A stretch of 64,000 nt of DNA from Ochrobactrum sp. Marseille-Q0166 (GTDB lineage: Bacteria > Pseudomonadota > Alphaproteobacteria > Rhizobiales > Rhizobiaceae). The notes below the pieces were generated by a model, which was not told where the DNA came from, made no database searches, and worked only from the letters and a program-made list of their open reading frames with translations. The first letter of the stretch is position 1. Each line of letters opens with the position of its first letter. This document shows, in pieces, positions 33,639 to 42,734 of this stretch. Location: assembly GCF_014397025.1 (NCBI RefSeq), contig NZ_JACJUO010000003.1, positions 1 through 64,000 of the forward strand. The letters are read 5' to 3'. Made by a program: the position numbers and the translations under genes.

Positions 33639-35371
33639 CGACAGCCTCGGCTAAAAACTGGAAACCTGATCCGATATGGCTGGCGGCTCCGGCTCTGCTT
33701 CTTCTTGCCGTTTTCTTTTTGCTCCCCATGTTTCGGCTACTCGGCCTCAGCTTTACAGATGAAGGTCAGGGAAGCATTTCGCTTATCAATTATCAGCGCC
33801 TCGGCGACAGCCTGCTCTACTGGCGAATTCTTGGCATAACGCTAGAAATTTCGGCTTTGACGGCACTGTTCTCAGTACTGTTCGGCTATCCAATCGCGAT
33901 GTGGCTCGCTGGCCTTGAAGATCGCAAGCGCGGCAATATGCTGATGCTTGTCCTGTTACCCTTCTGGACATCCTATCTGGTCAAAACCTTTGCCTGGATG
34001 ATCCTGCTCGGTAAAAACGGTGTCTTCAATTCAATACTTCTAGGGTCTGGTGCATCGGAGCGTCCTGTCAATCTCATGTATAATGAGTTGGGCGTATTGA
34101 TCGGCATGGTTCACGCCATGATACCGCTTGCCATTCTTTCCATGCTTCCGGTTATGTCCGGAATTGATGGTCGTCTCACGCTTGCCGCATCAACTATGGG
34201 TGCAAGTCGCTCAGATCGCTTCTGGCTTGTCTATTTCCCACTTTCTATGCCCGGCGTGGTGGCTGCCGGTTTGTTGACCTTCATTACGTCGCTCGGCTTC
34301 TTTATCGTTCCAGCCTTTTTGGGCGGTCGTCAGCAAACCATGCTTGCGCAGGCGATCATTACCCAGGTTCAGGAAATCGTTAACTGGCCTTTTGCAGCGG
34401 TTCTCGCCACGATGCTGGTCGTTGCAGCGCTGATTGTTATTGTCGGTTACAACAAGCTCTTTGGCTTATCGTCCCTTTCGTCAGGAAGCGGTGCGCAAGG
34501 CAAAAAAGCGATGTCGTCCAACAGTCTGTTGCGCAAACTGGGATATGGTCTTCTTGCTATCATCGCCCGCGTTTTCCTACCGCTCGATCGTGTATTCACA
34601 CCAAAGACGAACGGCAGTCCGGTCAGAACCATTTATGTGGTGCTGGTGATCGCGTTTTTGATGTTGCCGGGTCTGATCGTTATTCCACTCAGTTTTACTT
34701 CCGGCAGAAACCTGGCCTTTCCCCCTCCCGGATTTTCGCTGCGTTGGTTTGAACAATATTTCAATTCTGCAATCTGGATGAGCGCAACAATGCGTTCGTT
34801 CGGGGTTGCCTTTGCCACAGCATTTTTCGCCACAGTTCTTGGAGGGCTGGCTGCGCTCGCACTTTCGCGCAGCTCATCCCGCCTTAACGGTCTGATCTTT
34901 GGCTTGATGCTGGCTCCTATGATCGTACCGAGGATTGTAATTGCGGTTGGCCTGTTCTATCTCCTGGCTCAGATTGGCCTGGTGGCCACTGATACAGGAC
35001 TTGTGATCGGCCACACACTTCTCGCTCTTCCCTACGCATTTATAACCATTGGCTCTGTTCTCAAAAATTACGACTGGCGTCTTAATCAGGCGGCGGAAAC
35101 GATGGGAGCGGGCAAATTAACCGTGTTGCGCCTGATCACTATTCCTCTGTTACGGGGTGGCCTTTTGTCAGCCGCACTTTTTGCTTTCGTAACATCGCTG
35201 GATGAATTGACGATTGCGATCTTCGTATCGGGTGGGCTGAAAACGACCCTTCCAAAGCAGATGTGGGACGACATGTTCCTGCAATTGAATCCGACCTTGG
35301 CCGCGGTCTCTGTCATCGTTCTTCTGATCGTGACAGTGATCCTGCTGCTCGCACGTAAACTCGAACGATAA
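33635..35371 (+). CDS. Fused double permease of polyamine-type ABC importer (PotB-PotC fusion)
   Basis: 578 aa, about twice the usual permease. Residues 1-275 form a PotB-like domain, with its EAA loop around VMSGIDGRLTLAASTMGASR; a polar linker (about 280-330) follows. Residues 335-578 form a PotC-like domain with its own loop (DWRLNQAAETMGAGKLTVLR). The equivalent minus-strand importer at 40987-42658 keeps these as separate genes. The frame is continuous, without a stop or ribosome site at the join, so it is a real fusion as in some bacterial iron and polyamine importers. Confidence 0.9.
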   Translation: MTTASAKNWKPDPIWLAAPALLLLAVFFLLPMFRLLGLSFTDEGQGSISLINYQRLGDSLLYWRILGITLEISALTALFSVLFGYPIAMWLAGLEDRKRGNMLMLVLLPFWTSYLVKTFAWMILLGKNGVFNSILLGSGASERPVNLMYNELGVLIGMVHAMIPLAILSMLPVMSGIDGRLTLAASTMGASRSDRFWLVYFPLSMPGVVAAGLLTFITSLGFFIVPAFLGGRQQTMLAQAIITQVQEIVNWPFAAVLATMLVVAALIVIVGYNKLFGLSSLSSGSGAQGKKAMSSNSLLRKLGYGLLAIIARVFLPLDRVFTPKTNGSPVRTIYVVLVIAFLMLPGLIVIPLSFTSGRNLAFPPPGFSLRWFEQYFNSAIWMSATMRSFGVAFATAFFATVLGGLAALALSRSSSRLNGLIFGLMLAPMIVPRIVIAVGLFYLLAQIGLVATDTGLVIGHTLLALPYAFITIGSVLKNYDWRLNQAAETMGAGKLTVLRLITIPLLRGGLLSAALFAFVTSLDELTIAIFVSGGLKTTLPKQMWDDMFLQLNPTLAAVSVIVLLIVTVILLLARKLER

Positions 35372-35418
35372 TTCAAAGATAAACTCCCATCTTTGATAGC
35401 AAATACTAAGGATGCAAG

Positions 35419-36942
35419 ATGCATATCCATGGACTGGTGCGGTCATTTTTAGACCGCGCGCGAAACAGTGCGCACAATACCTACGCGACTTTAAACGGCC
35501 AGTTGTGCAATTTCGACGACCTCTATAAGGCGTCCGAAGCGATTGGCCACGGGCTGGCGCAAGCAGAGCTAATCCCCGGCGACCGTGTGGTCGTGATGAT
35601 GGCTAACAGCCCCTATTCGCTGGCTCTTGTATTTGCGCTTCTGCGTCGTGGCCTTGTCTGGGTGCCGGTTAATCCGGCTCTCGTAGGCAGCGCCCTAGAT
35701 AATGTGTTCCAAACGACAGAACCAAAACTCGCTTTCTGTGAGCCGGAAATTGCTGATGTTATGCGCGGCAGCGCAAAACTTACCGGCACGGCTATAGAGA
35801 TCGTCGCGGATACTTCGTTCCCGGAATATACGTCAGACGCACCCGCAGTCGATTTACCGGGTCCCCATGATCTTGCTGCCATCATGTTTACATCAGGCAC
35901 CACTGGACCAGCAAAAGGTGTCATGGTGACACATATGATGCTGGAACTTGCCTGCCATTCGGTTGCACTTTGTACCGATTTGAAGCCGGGCGATAAGTTT
36001 TTTATGTGGGAGCCATTCTATCATATTGGTGGTGCGCAGGTAATTCTACTCCCTCTGTTCCATGACATAACGCTTACCATGGCGGAGCGTTTCAGTGCGT
36101 CTCAGTTCTGGAAGCAGGTTAGCGAAACCGGCTGCACTCACATTCACCATCTGGGTGGTATTATTCAGATCCTGTTAAAGCAGCCTGAGAGCCAATTTGA
36201 CCGGGACCACAATGCCCGCGTCGCCTGGGGCGGCGGCTGTGCGCCTTCTGTTTGGCGCGCGTTCGAGGAGCGCTTCGGTGTTCAGATCCGCGAATGTTAC
36301 GGCATGACGGAGTGCTCATCTTTGACGACCTTCAATGATGAAAATGTAGTCGGCTCGGTAGGACGGGCACTACCCTATTTTGAGGTCAGGCTGGTTGATC
36401 AGAATGGTAAGGTGTTAGAGCGCGGTGAAGGCAAGGGTGAAATTGTAGTTTCTACTACTTTGCCCGGGGCCATCACCGCAGGCTACTATCGCAATGCAGA
36501 CGCAACCGCCAAAGCATTGAAATATGATGGTTTTTATACGGGTGATCTCGGTTCGTGGGATGAGGGGGGACATCTCTATTTTCATGGCAGAACTGGCGAT
36601 TCAATTCGCTGCAAGGGTGAAAATGTTTCTGCCTTTGAAGTTGAAAGTGTTGCGAACCGACACCCCGATATCGAAGAATCTGCTCTTGTCGGTGTTAAAG
36701 CAGATATTGGAGAATATGACATCCATCTCTTCATCGAGCCGAGACTATCCAGTGCGCCCGATCCGCTAGAGATATGGTCTTGGCTTTCAACGCGATTGGC
36801 TCCCCATCAGCGGCCCAAATATATTTCCATTGTGGAGCGTTTCCCAAGAACGCCTAGTCAGAGAATTCAGAAGCATCTGCTGGACGTGGATCCGGAAGAC
36901 CGATGGGTGGCACCGCAAGAAGTGAGAGGGAAAGCAATATGA
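35419..36942 (+). CDS. AMP-dependent acyl-CoA synthetase/ligase
   Basis: 507 aa. The AMP-binding signature is HDLAAIMFTSGTTGPAKGVM, followed by RECYGMTECSS, the TGDLG motif near residue 374 and the C-terminal catalytic loop around FPRTPSQRIQKHLL; the usual Lys of this loop (K in GKxxK) appears as QRIQK. It activates a carboxylic acid as its CoA thioester, probably the imported compound or its oxidation product. CaiC-like ligases are the nearest group I would suggest. It overlaps the next gene by ATGA, so the two are coupled. Confidence 0.88.
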   Translation: MHIHGLVRSFLDRARNSAHNTYATLNGQLCNFDDLYKASEAIGHGLAQAELIPGDRVVVMMANSPYSLALVFALLRRGLVWVPVNPALVGSALDNVFQTTEPKLAFCEPEIADVMRGSAKLTGTAIEIVADTSFPEYTSDAPAVDLPGPHDLAAIMFTSGTTGPAKGVMVTHMMLELACHSVALCTDLKPGDKFFMWEPFYHIGGAQVILLPLFHDITLTMAERFSASQFWKQVSETGCTHIHHLGGIIQILLKQPESQFDRDHNARVAWGGGCAPSVWRAFEERFGVQIRECYGMTECSSLTTFNDENVVGSVGRALPYFEVRLVDQNGKVLERGEGKGEIVVSTTLPGAITAGYYRNADATAKALKYDGFYTGDLGSWDEGGHLYFHGRTGDSIRCKGENVSAFEVESVANRHPDIEESALVGVKADIGEYDIHLFIEPRLSSAPDPLEIWSWLSTRLAPHQRPKYISIVERFPRTPSQRIQKHLLDVDPEDRWVAPQEVRGKAI

Positions 36943-38021
36943 GCTGTGATGTTCTGATTACTGGCACTGGCATGTTTGCAGGGCGTATTGCTCTGGACAT
37001 AGCTGCGACCGCTAAAACACCGGTCCATGTGGTGATCGCTGGCAGAAATAAGATGCGCCTCGACTGGCTGAAAACTGCTGGTAACGCACGCGCAGCAATG
37101 TTTTCGACGCCTGTTTGCTTTTCTACCATCGAAGTCAATATGGTTGCAGAAGGTGCCAGCGACCGGCTGCTGGAAGAATGCGATCCGCGTATTGTTGTAC
37201 AGGCGGCATCTATTCAAACATCGACAGTTATTTCTGACAAGGGCAATCGCTGGACTCAATTTGTTGCTGAAGGCGGATTGAGTGCCACAGCCGTATTTCA
37301 GGCACTTATCTCATCGCGTATGGCAGCAGCAATATCACGCCGTGAAAGCCGCCCAGTGCTCATCAATTGCTCATTCCCCGATGTGGTCAATGGCATCATT
37401 AAAGCGATGGGATATGACGTGCTATGTGGCACTGGCAATGTCGCAATCTTGTCGAATGTGTTTGAAGGTGCCTATCAGCATGCACCGTCTGATCCATTGC
37501 GTGTGGTCGCGCATTATCAGTGTCTCGCAGCATGGCGAAAGCCCCCGGAAGAACGGATTGGGGCGCAAGCGCCTTTGGTATATGTCGGTGAAAACCAACT
37601 GGAAAGTGTTTTCGATATATTTAAACATTGCCAACTGACACCCGAACCGGCGATCGAAATTTCCGGTGCCTCTGGTGTGACGCTTATTCTCGCGTTGGCC
37701 GCTGGAACGACATGGCGTGGCCACGCACCGGGGCCAGATGGTTTGCCTGGTGGTTATCCGGTGCAGCTCGAAAATAACAAGCTCGTTCTCGATCTTCCGG
37801 CAGCCATCACTAAAGAAGACGCGATTGCATGGAGTAGCGAATTTGAGCATAAGAATGGGCTTGTGATAGAGGGCGAAACTGCACGCTACTGCGGCAAACT
37901 TAGATCTCTGCTCGAAGACGAAAAATTCCAGTACGCGGAAGGGTTCATCGCTAAAGATTTGGAGCAGGTATGCAAGGATATGATTTCCTTACGTGACCGA
38001 TTGATGGCCCAGAGGGTTTGA
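36939..38021 (+). CDS. NAD(P)-binding Rossmann protein of unknown function (360 aa)
   Basis: The N-terminus MSCDVLITGTGMFAGRIALD carries a GxGxxxG dinucleotide-binding motif, with the acceptor segment VIAGRNKMRLDWL as in saccharopine-dehydrogenase-like or homoserine-dehydrogenase-like folds. The remaining 250 residues show no domain I can name. ATG 36939 overlaps the ligase stop, so both act in the same pathway. I would expect an NAD(P)-dependent dehydrogenase or reductase. It is the last intact gene of the plus-strand operon; a broken gnd follows 27 bases later. Confidence 0.6.
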   Translation: MSCDVLITGTGMFAGRIALDIAATAKTPVHVVIAGRNKMRLDWLKTAGNARAAMFSTPVCFSTIEVNMVAEGASDRLLEECDPRIVVQAASIQTSTVISDKGNRWTQFVAEGGLSATAVFQALISSRMAAAISRRESRPVLINCSFPDVVNGIIKAMGYDVLCGTGNVAILSNVFEGAYQHAPSDPLRVVAHYQCLAAWRKPPEERIGAQAPLVYVGENQLESVFDIFKHCQLTPEPAIEISGASGVTLILALAAGTTWRGHAPGPDGLPGGYPVQLENNKLVLDLPAAITKEDAIAWSSEFEHKNGLVIEGETARYCGKLRSLLEDEKFQYAEGFIAKDLEQVCKDMISLRDRLMAQRV

Positions 38022-38048
38022 CAGCAACTGCTTCTCTACTGACTACCT

Positions 38049-39184
38049 ATGATCGATGCGGGGAATGCAAATTTTCGCGATACGATGCGTCGTTTTGAAA
38101 GCCTCAAAGACAGTGGTCTGACCTTCATTGGCATGGGTGTTTCCGGCTGTGAAGAAGGCGCGCGGCATGGTCCTTCGATCAGGGTCGGCGGCGCAGAGGA
38201 ATCTTACAATCGCGTTCAGTCGGTTTTGAAGTCGATTGCTGCAAAATTTAAAGATGAACCATGCGTCGCGTGGCTTGGTGAAAATGGCGCGGGTCATTTT
38301 ATGAAGACCATCCATAATGGCTTTGAATATGCCGATATGCCGATGATCACTGAAATTTACGGTGTCTTGCGCGATGGTCTGGGCATGTCGGCTGCTGAAA
38401 TCGGAGAAGTTTTAGGCAAGTGGAACAAGGGATGCCTGAATTCCTATCGGATAGAAATTACAGAGAAGGTGCTGGCTGCAAGCGATCCGGCCACTGGAAA
38501 TCCGGTTGTCGATGTCATCCTTGATAAAGCAGGGCAAAAAGGCACCGGAAAGTGGTCTGTTATTGAAGCGCAGAATATGGGCGTTGCAGTAACCAGCATT
38601 GAAGCTGCCGTTGCTGCGCGGTGCATTTCCTCGCTCAATGAAGAGCGTATCGCTGCGGAAGATATTCTCGGACTGCCACCGGTTCCAGCTTTGTCAGTTG
38701 CCGATGAGGCGGCTTTCATTGATGATCTGGAAAATGCTCTTCTGGCAGCCAAGATTGACGCTTATGCGCAGGGATTTGCGACACTTTCCGCCGCCTCTCG
38801 GGAGTTTAACCGGAGCCTGCCAATGCCTACCATCGCCAAGATCTGGCGTGAGGGTTGCATTATTCGATCGCAGTTCCTTGATGAGATTGCGAGTGCATTT
38901 AAAGCTGCACCAGATGCGGCCAATCTCATTGTGACACCAGCTTTTCTGCTCTCATTAATGAAACAGATGGGGCATTGCGGCGCATTGTTTCGATTGCTGT
39001 ACTGGCTGGATTACCAGTGCCAGCGCTCGCGTTTGCACTTGGATATTTTGATAGCTATCGTCGTGCGCGTGGCACAGCCAATGTCATTCAGGCGCAGCGT
39101 GATTTCTTTGGCGCCCATGGTTTCGACCGTGTTGACGGCAAGGACATTCACCATGGCCTCTGGAGCGCCAATAATCGAGTTTGA
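38049..39184 (+). pseudogene. gnd: 6-phosphogluconate dehydrogenase, N-terminally deleted and frameshifted
   Basis: The frame starts at IDAGNANFRDTMRRFESLKD, which in intact enzymes is about residue 105-125, so the NADP-binding domain is missing. The catalytic and C-terminal domains are recognisable: FIGMGVSGCEEGARHGPSIR, GAGHFMKTIHNGFEYADM, KWNKGCLNSYRIEIT and AGQKGTGKWS. Near 38955 the frame shifts; the correct C-terminus continues in another frame (GALRRIVSIAVLAGLPVPAL, YFDSYRRARGTANVIQAQRD, FFGAH), ending at 39184. The continuous frame to 39191 is therefore partly nonsense. The enzyme cannot be active. Confidence 0.9.
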
Positions 39185-39280
39185 GGGGTAGAAAATTGTC
39201 GACAGAATTTTATAGAAAGGGGCGCATGTTCTTGATTGGCAATCAGATGATGGGCTCAGTCTATATGCTCACGTTTGTCA

Positions 39281-40990
39281 TTAATATATCTTACTTTTTA
39301 TAATGTCGGCTATTCTTTCGGCAATCATGAGCGTGGGCATATTGGTGTTTGCACAAGGGATTGTGGGCATGAGCGACGCATCGCAAACGCGAAGCCGATC
39401 AATTCCGTTAACTTTACCGCTCGCATCAGTAATGGAAAGTGGATCATCCGCCATGCCCATGCGGCATGTGCCGGAAGCGTGCCAGGTACCGCCAACATGC
39501 TGACGCACGAAACTGGTAAGGTCCCCATCATCTCCTAACAGCGATTTGATACTGACACCCGATGTAATGGCAGTATGAACGAGGGCCGTTCGCAACGGTC
39601 CCGCTGCATCCAGCATGGCTGACAGGGTGCCGCGCTGAAATGCGTTCCATGTTCCGGGTGTGGCAATTTTTGCCACGCGTGGCGTGTAGCTGGAGGGGAA
39701 AACCGTGTCAGCAAACTCGCGCATATTCGGATCAGAGAGGACTGCGGCACCTTTTCGGACAGCATCCTTTAAGCGCGATAGATCACGCTCATCGCTCAAC
39801 ATACGAAAATCAACATCCGGTTCTGCGTATGCATCGGGAGAAGAAAGCGAAACTGCCCCCCGCGAATAGGATTTATTGACCCAAAAGAACAGGCTGCCGA
39901 TGCGCTTGCCGACCGAATGCCATCCAGAACGTGCAAGAATTGCTGCATGCATATCACCGGATGGCGTGCCGGGGAGGCCAGATGAGTATCGCCAGATCGC
40001 TTGTTCATGGTGTTCAAGTGGATCGTGGTTGCGTGCCAGCGGCGGCAAATATGCAGCGACCGCGATGGAAGGATGTTCCATCAGGTTTTGACCAACACCT
40101 GCAAGCGCATGAATGACCGGGATTTCAAGGTTATTAAGGTGCTGACCGTGGCCAATACCGGAACGCATTAGCAAGGCAGGTGAGTGAATTGCGCCTGACG
40201 AAACGATGACTTCATGTGCGTCGAGTTTAATATCGTCAGTGTCTTGGTTATTGCTTCTGATAATAGCGCCGGTAGCTCTTTTTCCGTCAAACGTGATCTT
40301 TACGGCTGCAAAGCCGGTCATAATTTTCAGATTGGGTCGCTTACGAACCTTGTCAGTTAGATAAGAAACGGACGTGGGAAGTCGTTCACCGCTATCACTA
40401 ACGGCCATAGCTCCGCGATATGTCCCATCGCGCCATTCGCCATTCTGATCCTCACCAATCGGCCAACCATTTCTGTCTATTGTGTGCATCACCCGATCAA
40501 CGAATGGCGATATGCTTTTATCGTCGATTCGACGGATTGAAATTGGTCCATCATGCCCATGCAGAGGTCCAGAAAAATCACGATCCGCTTCAATTTTACG
40601 AAAATAGGGAAGGCAGTTTTCCCAACTCCACCCCTGTGCGCCGAGCTTCTCCCATTCGTCATAATCCGTAGGTGCACCGCGATTGGCCATTAGCGCATTA
40701 ATTGCTGAACCGCCGCCGAGAATTTTAGCTTGTTCATAGCGGCGTGGGGGGCGATTATCGTGGTCATTACCAAATGCTCCCATACGGGCTTTAAGTTTAG
40801 CCCAGATGTTGTTTGTGTCGAGATAAGCGCGTCCCGGATAACGGCTGCGAATGGCATCGGGCATCTCAGATGCACTGATGTCACGGCCTGCCTCGACAAG
40901 TATCACGCGCCGGTTCGGGTCTTCGGACAACCGAGCAGCCAGAACGCAACCCGCAGAACCGCCGCCGAGTATGAGGTGGTCGGCAATCAT
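39281..40990 (-). CDS. GMC-family FAD oxidoreductase (choline dehydrogenase-like)
   Basis: 569 aa. FAD motif LILGGGSAGCVLAARLSEDP at the N-terminus, the GMC signature GGGSAINALMANRG, and a second signature VIVSSGAIHSPALLMRSGIG. At the C-terminus HVGGTWHASGTCRMG holds the active-site His, and the second catalytic position is Asn in CANTNMPTLMIAE. It oxidises an alcohol group, with choline-like or polyol substrates common. It overlaps the upstream permease gene by four bases, so it is the last gene of the transporter operon and its substrate is probably imported by it. Confidence 0.88.
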   Translation of the reverse strand: MIADHLILGGGSAGCVLAARLSEDPNRRVILVEAGRDISASEMPDAIRSRYPGRAYLDTNNIWAKLKARMGAFGNDHDNRPPRRYEQAKILGGGSAINALMANRGAPTDYDEWEKLGAQGWSWENCLPYFRKIEADRDFSGPLHGHDGPISIRRIDDKSISPFVDRVMHTIDRNGWPIGEDQNGEWRDGTYRGAMAVSDSGERLPTSVSYLTDKVRKRPNLKIMTGFAAVKITFDGKRATGAIIRSNNQDTDDIKLDAHEVIVSSGAIHSPALLMRSGIGHGQHLNNLEIPVIHALAGVGQNLMEHPSIAVAAYLPPLARNHDPLEHHEQAIWRYSSGLPGTPSGDMHAAILARSGWHSVGKRIGSLFFWVNKSYSRGAVSLSSPDAYAEPDVDFRMLSDERDLSRLKDAVRKGAAVLSDPNMREFADTVFPSSYTPRVAKIATPGTWNAFQRGTLSAMLDAAGPLRTALVHTAITSGVSIKSLLGDDGDLTSFVRQHVGGTWHASGTCRMGMADDPLSITDASGKVNGIDRLRVCDASLMPTIPCANTNMPTLMIAERIADIIKSKIY

Positions 40991-41781
40991 GCTGCTGCAT
41001 GCTCCTTAGGCTGCCGACCGCTACTCAAGGCTGCGAGCATGACGACGATAAAGGATACTGCGGTCAGGAGAGAACTGATCGATGCAATGGTCGGATCAAT
41101 CTCGTCACGAAGTGCTGTGAACATGCGTTTTGTCAGCGTCTGATATTGTCCCCCGGAAATAAACAACGAAACAACAGTTTCGTCGATAGCAGAAATGAAA
41201 GCAAACAACAGGCCCGAGATAACGCTTGGTTTAATTTGTGGTAATGTGACAGCAAAGAAGGCTCGAAAGCGGTTCATACCGAGGCTACGGGCCACCATTT
41301 CTTGTGTGGGATCGAATTTGCGCAAGCCCACCAAAACTGACGTGACTACATAAGGAAGGCCGAGCATCACATTGGCAAGGATGAGGCCTGAAAGTGTTGC
41401 TAGTAATCCGACCTTTGCAAAGACAAAGAACACGCCCACGGCAGTGATGACGATGGGCACAACCAGTGGCAGAAGCAAAACCACCTGCATACTGCGGACA
41501 AGCCTGGAGGATGTCAGGTTGAGCGCGTAGGCGGCAGCAGTGCCGATGATCGTGGAAAGAATTGCACTTGCTATCGCAACGATCAGACTAACTTTTGTTG
41601 CCTGCATCCATGCGCTGCTGGCGAGATACGCTTCATACCAGCGAAACGACCAGCTTGGCGGCGGAAAGGTTAAAAATCGCGTTCCTGAAAAAGACATGGG
41701 AACAATTATCAGGATCGGGATGATGAGCCAGACCAGAATAAGCGAAACGACTGTGATAAGGATTGCGCGGGAAATTGACAT
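40987..41781 (-). CDS. Polyamine-type ABC importer permease (PotC-like)
   Basis: 264 aa from ATG 41781. Six membrane helices, and the EAA loop MVARSLGMNRFRAFFAVTLP for contact with the ATPase. The N-terminal periplasmic segment SFSGTRFLTFPPPSWSFRWY is shared almost word for word with the second half of the fused permease at 33635, showing that the two importers are related. It follows the PotB-like gene with four bases between. Confidence 0.9.
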   Translation of the reverse strand: MSISRAILITVVSLILVWLIIPILIIVPMSFSGTRFLTFPPPSWSFRWYEAYLASSAWMQATKVSLIVAIASAILSTIIGTAAAYALNLTSSRLVRSMQVVLLLPLVVPIVITAVGVFFVFAKVGLLATLSGLILANVMLGLPYVVTSVLVGLRKFDPTQEMVARSLGMNRFRAFFAVTLPQIKPSVISGLLFAFISAIDETVVSLFISGGQYQTLTKRMFTALRDEIDPTIASISSLLTAVSFIVVMLAALSSGRQPKEHAAA

Positions 41782-41785
41782 GATC

Positions 41786-42658
41786 TTACTTCGTCCCCAT
41801 AATCCGTTCAAACGGGATGACCATGCTGGTTAACCGGAAGATCAGGAACACACAGATCAATAGCACAACGCTGATTGACGACGCAGCGCCCCATTCATGG
41901 TAAACTTCGATATTGCGGGAAACGAGCATGGAAACCATATAGGTTCGCCCGCCGCCAAGCAGCTCCGGTGTGATGTAGAAGCCGAGTGTAAGCACAAACA
42001 CCAGCACCATACCCGCAATCATTCCCGGTAGGGATAAAGGCAGAAAAACTCGCGTGAAGACATAAAACGGCGTGCCGCCAAGGCTTGATCCGGCCATCGA
42101 AAGTTCACGCGGTATTTTCTGCATTGTTGCGTAAAGTGGCAAGACCATAAACGGTAGCAGAATATGGATTGTTGCTACGACAGTTCCAAATTCATTGTTT
42201 ACGAGAAGCAGCGGTGCATCGATTAGGCCAAGCGACTTTAGTGCCGAGTTGACCAGACCTGTTCGTTGCAAAAGGATAAGCCATGCATAAGCACGCACGA
42301 GCACGCTGGTCCAGAACGGTAAAATGACCATCGCGAGAATAACGATGCTCCATTTGTGCGGGACGGTTGCAGCGAGATAAGCAATCGGATAGCCAAGCAA
42401 AAGGGCCGCTATTGTGACGATAAATGCAATCTTGAAGGTTTGCAGAAATGTCATCCAATAGACGTTTTCGGTCAGAAAACGCTGATAGTGAACGGCGGTG
42501 AAACCACCGTCTTGCCAGATGGATTGCCATGCAAGCCAGCCAAGTGGCACAATCAGAAGAGCAGTGACGACTGCCAATGCGGGCGCCAGAAGAAACAGCA
42601 TCAGCCGCATTTCTTTGCGTCGATAGAGTTCACTTGGATTTAAGGCCAGACTGCTCAT
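41786..42658 (-). CDS. Polyamine-type ABC importer permease (PotB-like)
   Basis: 290 aa from ATG 42658 (frame open to 42667). Six membrane helices with PFWTSVLVRAYAWLILLQRT and EAA loop ELSMAGSSLGGTPFYVFTRV. It pairs with the PotC-like protein encoded next to it; binding protein, ATPase and catabolic enzymes are in the same minus-strand operon. Confidence 0.9.
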   Translation of the reverse strand: MSSLALNPSELYRRKEMRLMLFLLAPALAVVTALLIVPLGWLAWQSIWQDGGFTAVHYQRFLTENVYWMTFLQTFKIAFIVTIAALLLGYPIAYLAATVPHKWSIVILAMVILPFWTSVLVRAYAWLILLQRTGLVNSALKSLGLIDAPLLLVNNEFGTVVATIHILLPFMVLPLYATMQKIPRELSMAGSSLGGTPFYVFTRVFLPLSLPGMIAGMVLVFVLTLGFYITPELLGGGRTYMVSMLVSRNIEVYHEWGAASSISVVLLICVFLIFRLTSMVIPFERIMGTK

Positions 42659-42734
42659 CAATATCACCGTGAAATGCTGAATCGCTCAACTGCGAAAAGC
42701 GCGCACACCATAACGGCATGCGCGTTTACTGATG

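Noticed and set aside
38049..39191. Continuous 380-aa frame as an intact enzyme
   Set aside because: Both ends disagree with 6-phosphogluconate dehydrogenase: the NADP domain is absent and the last 70 residues are out of frame.
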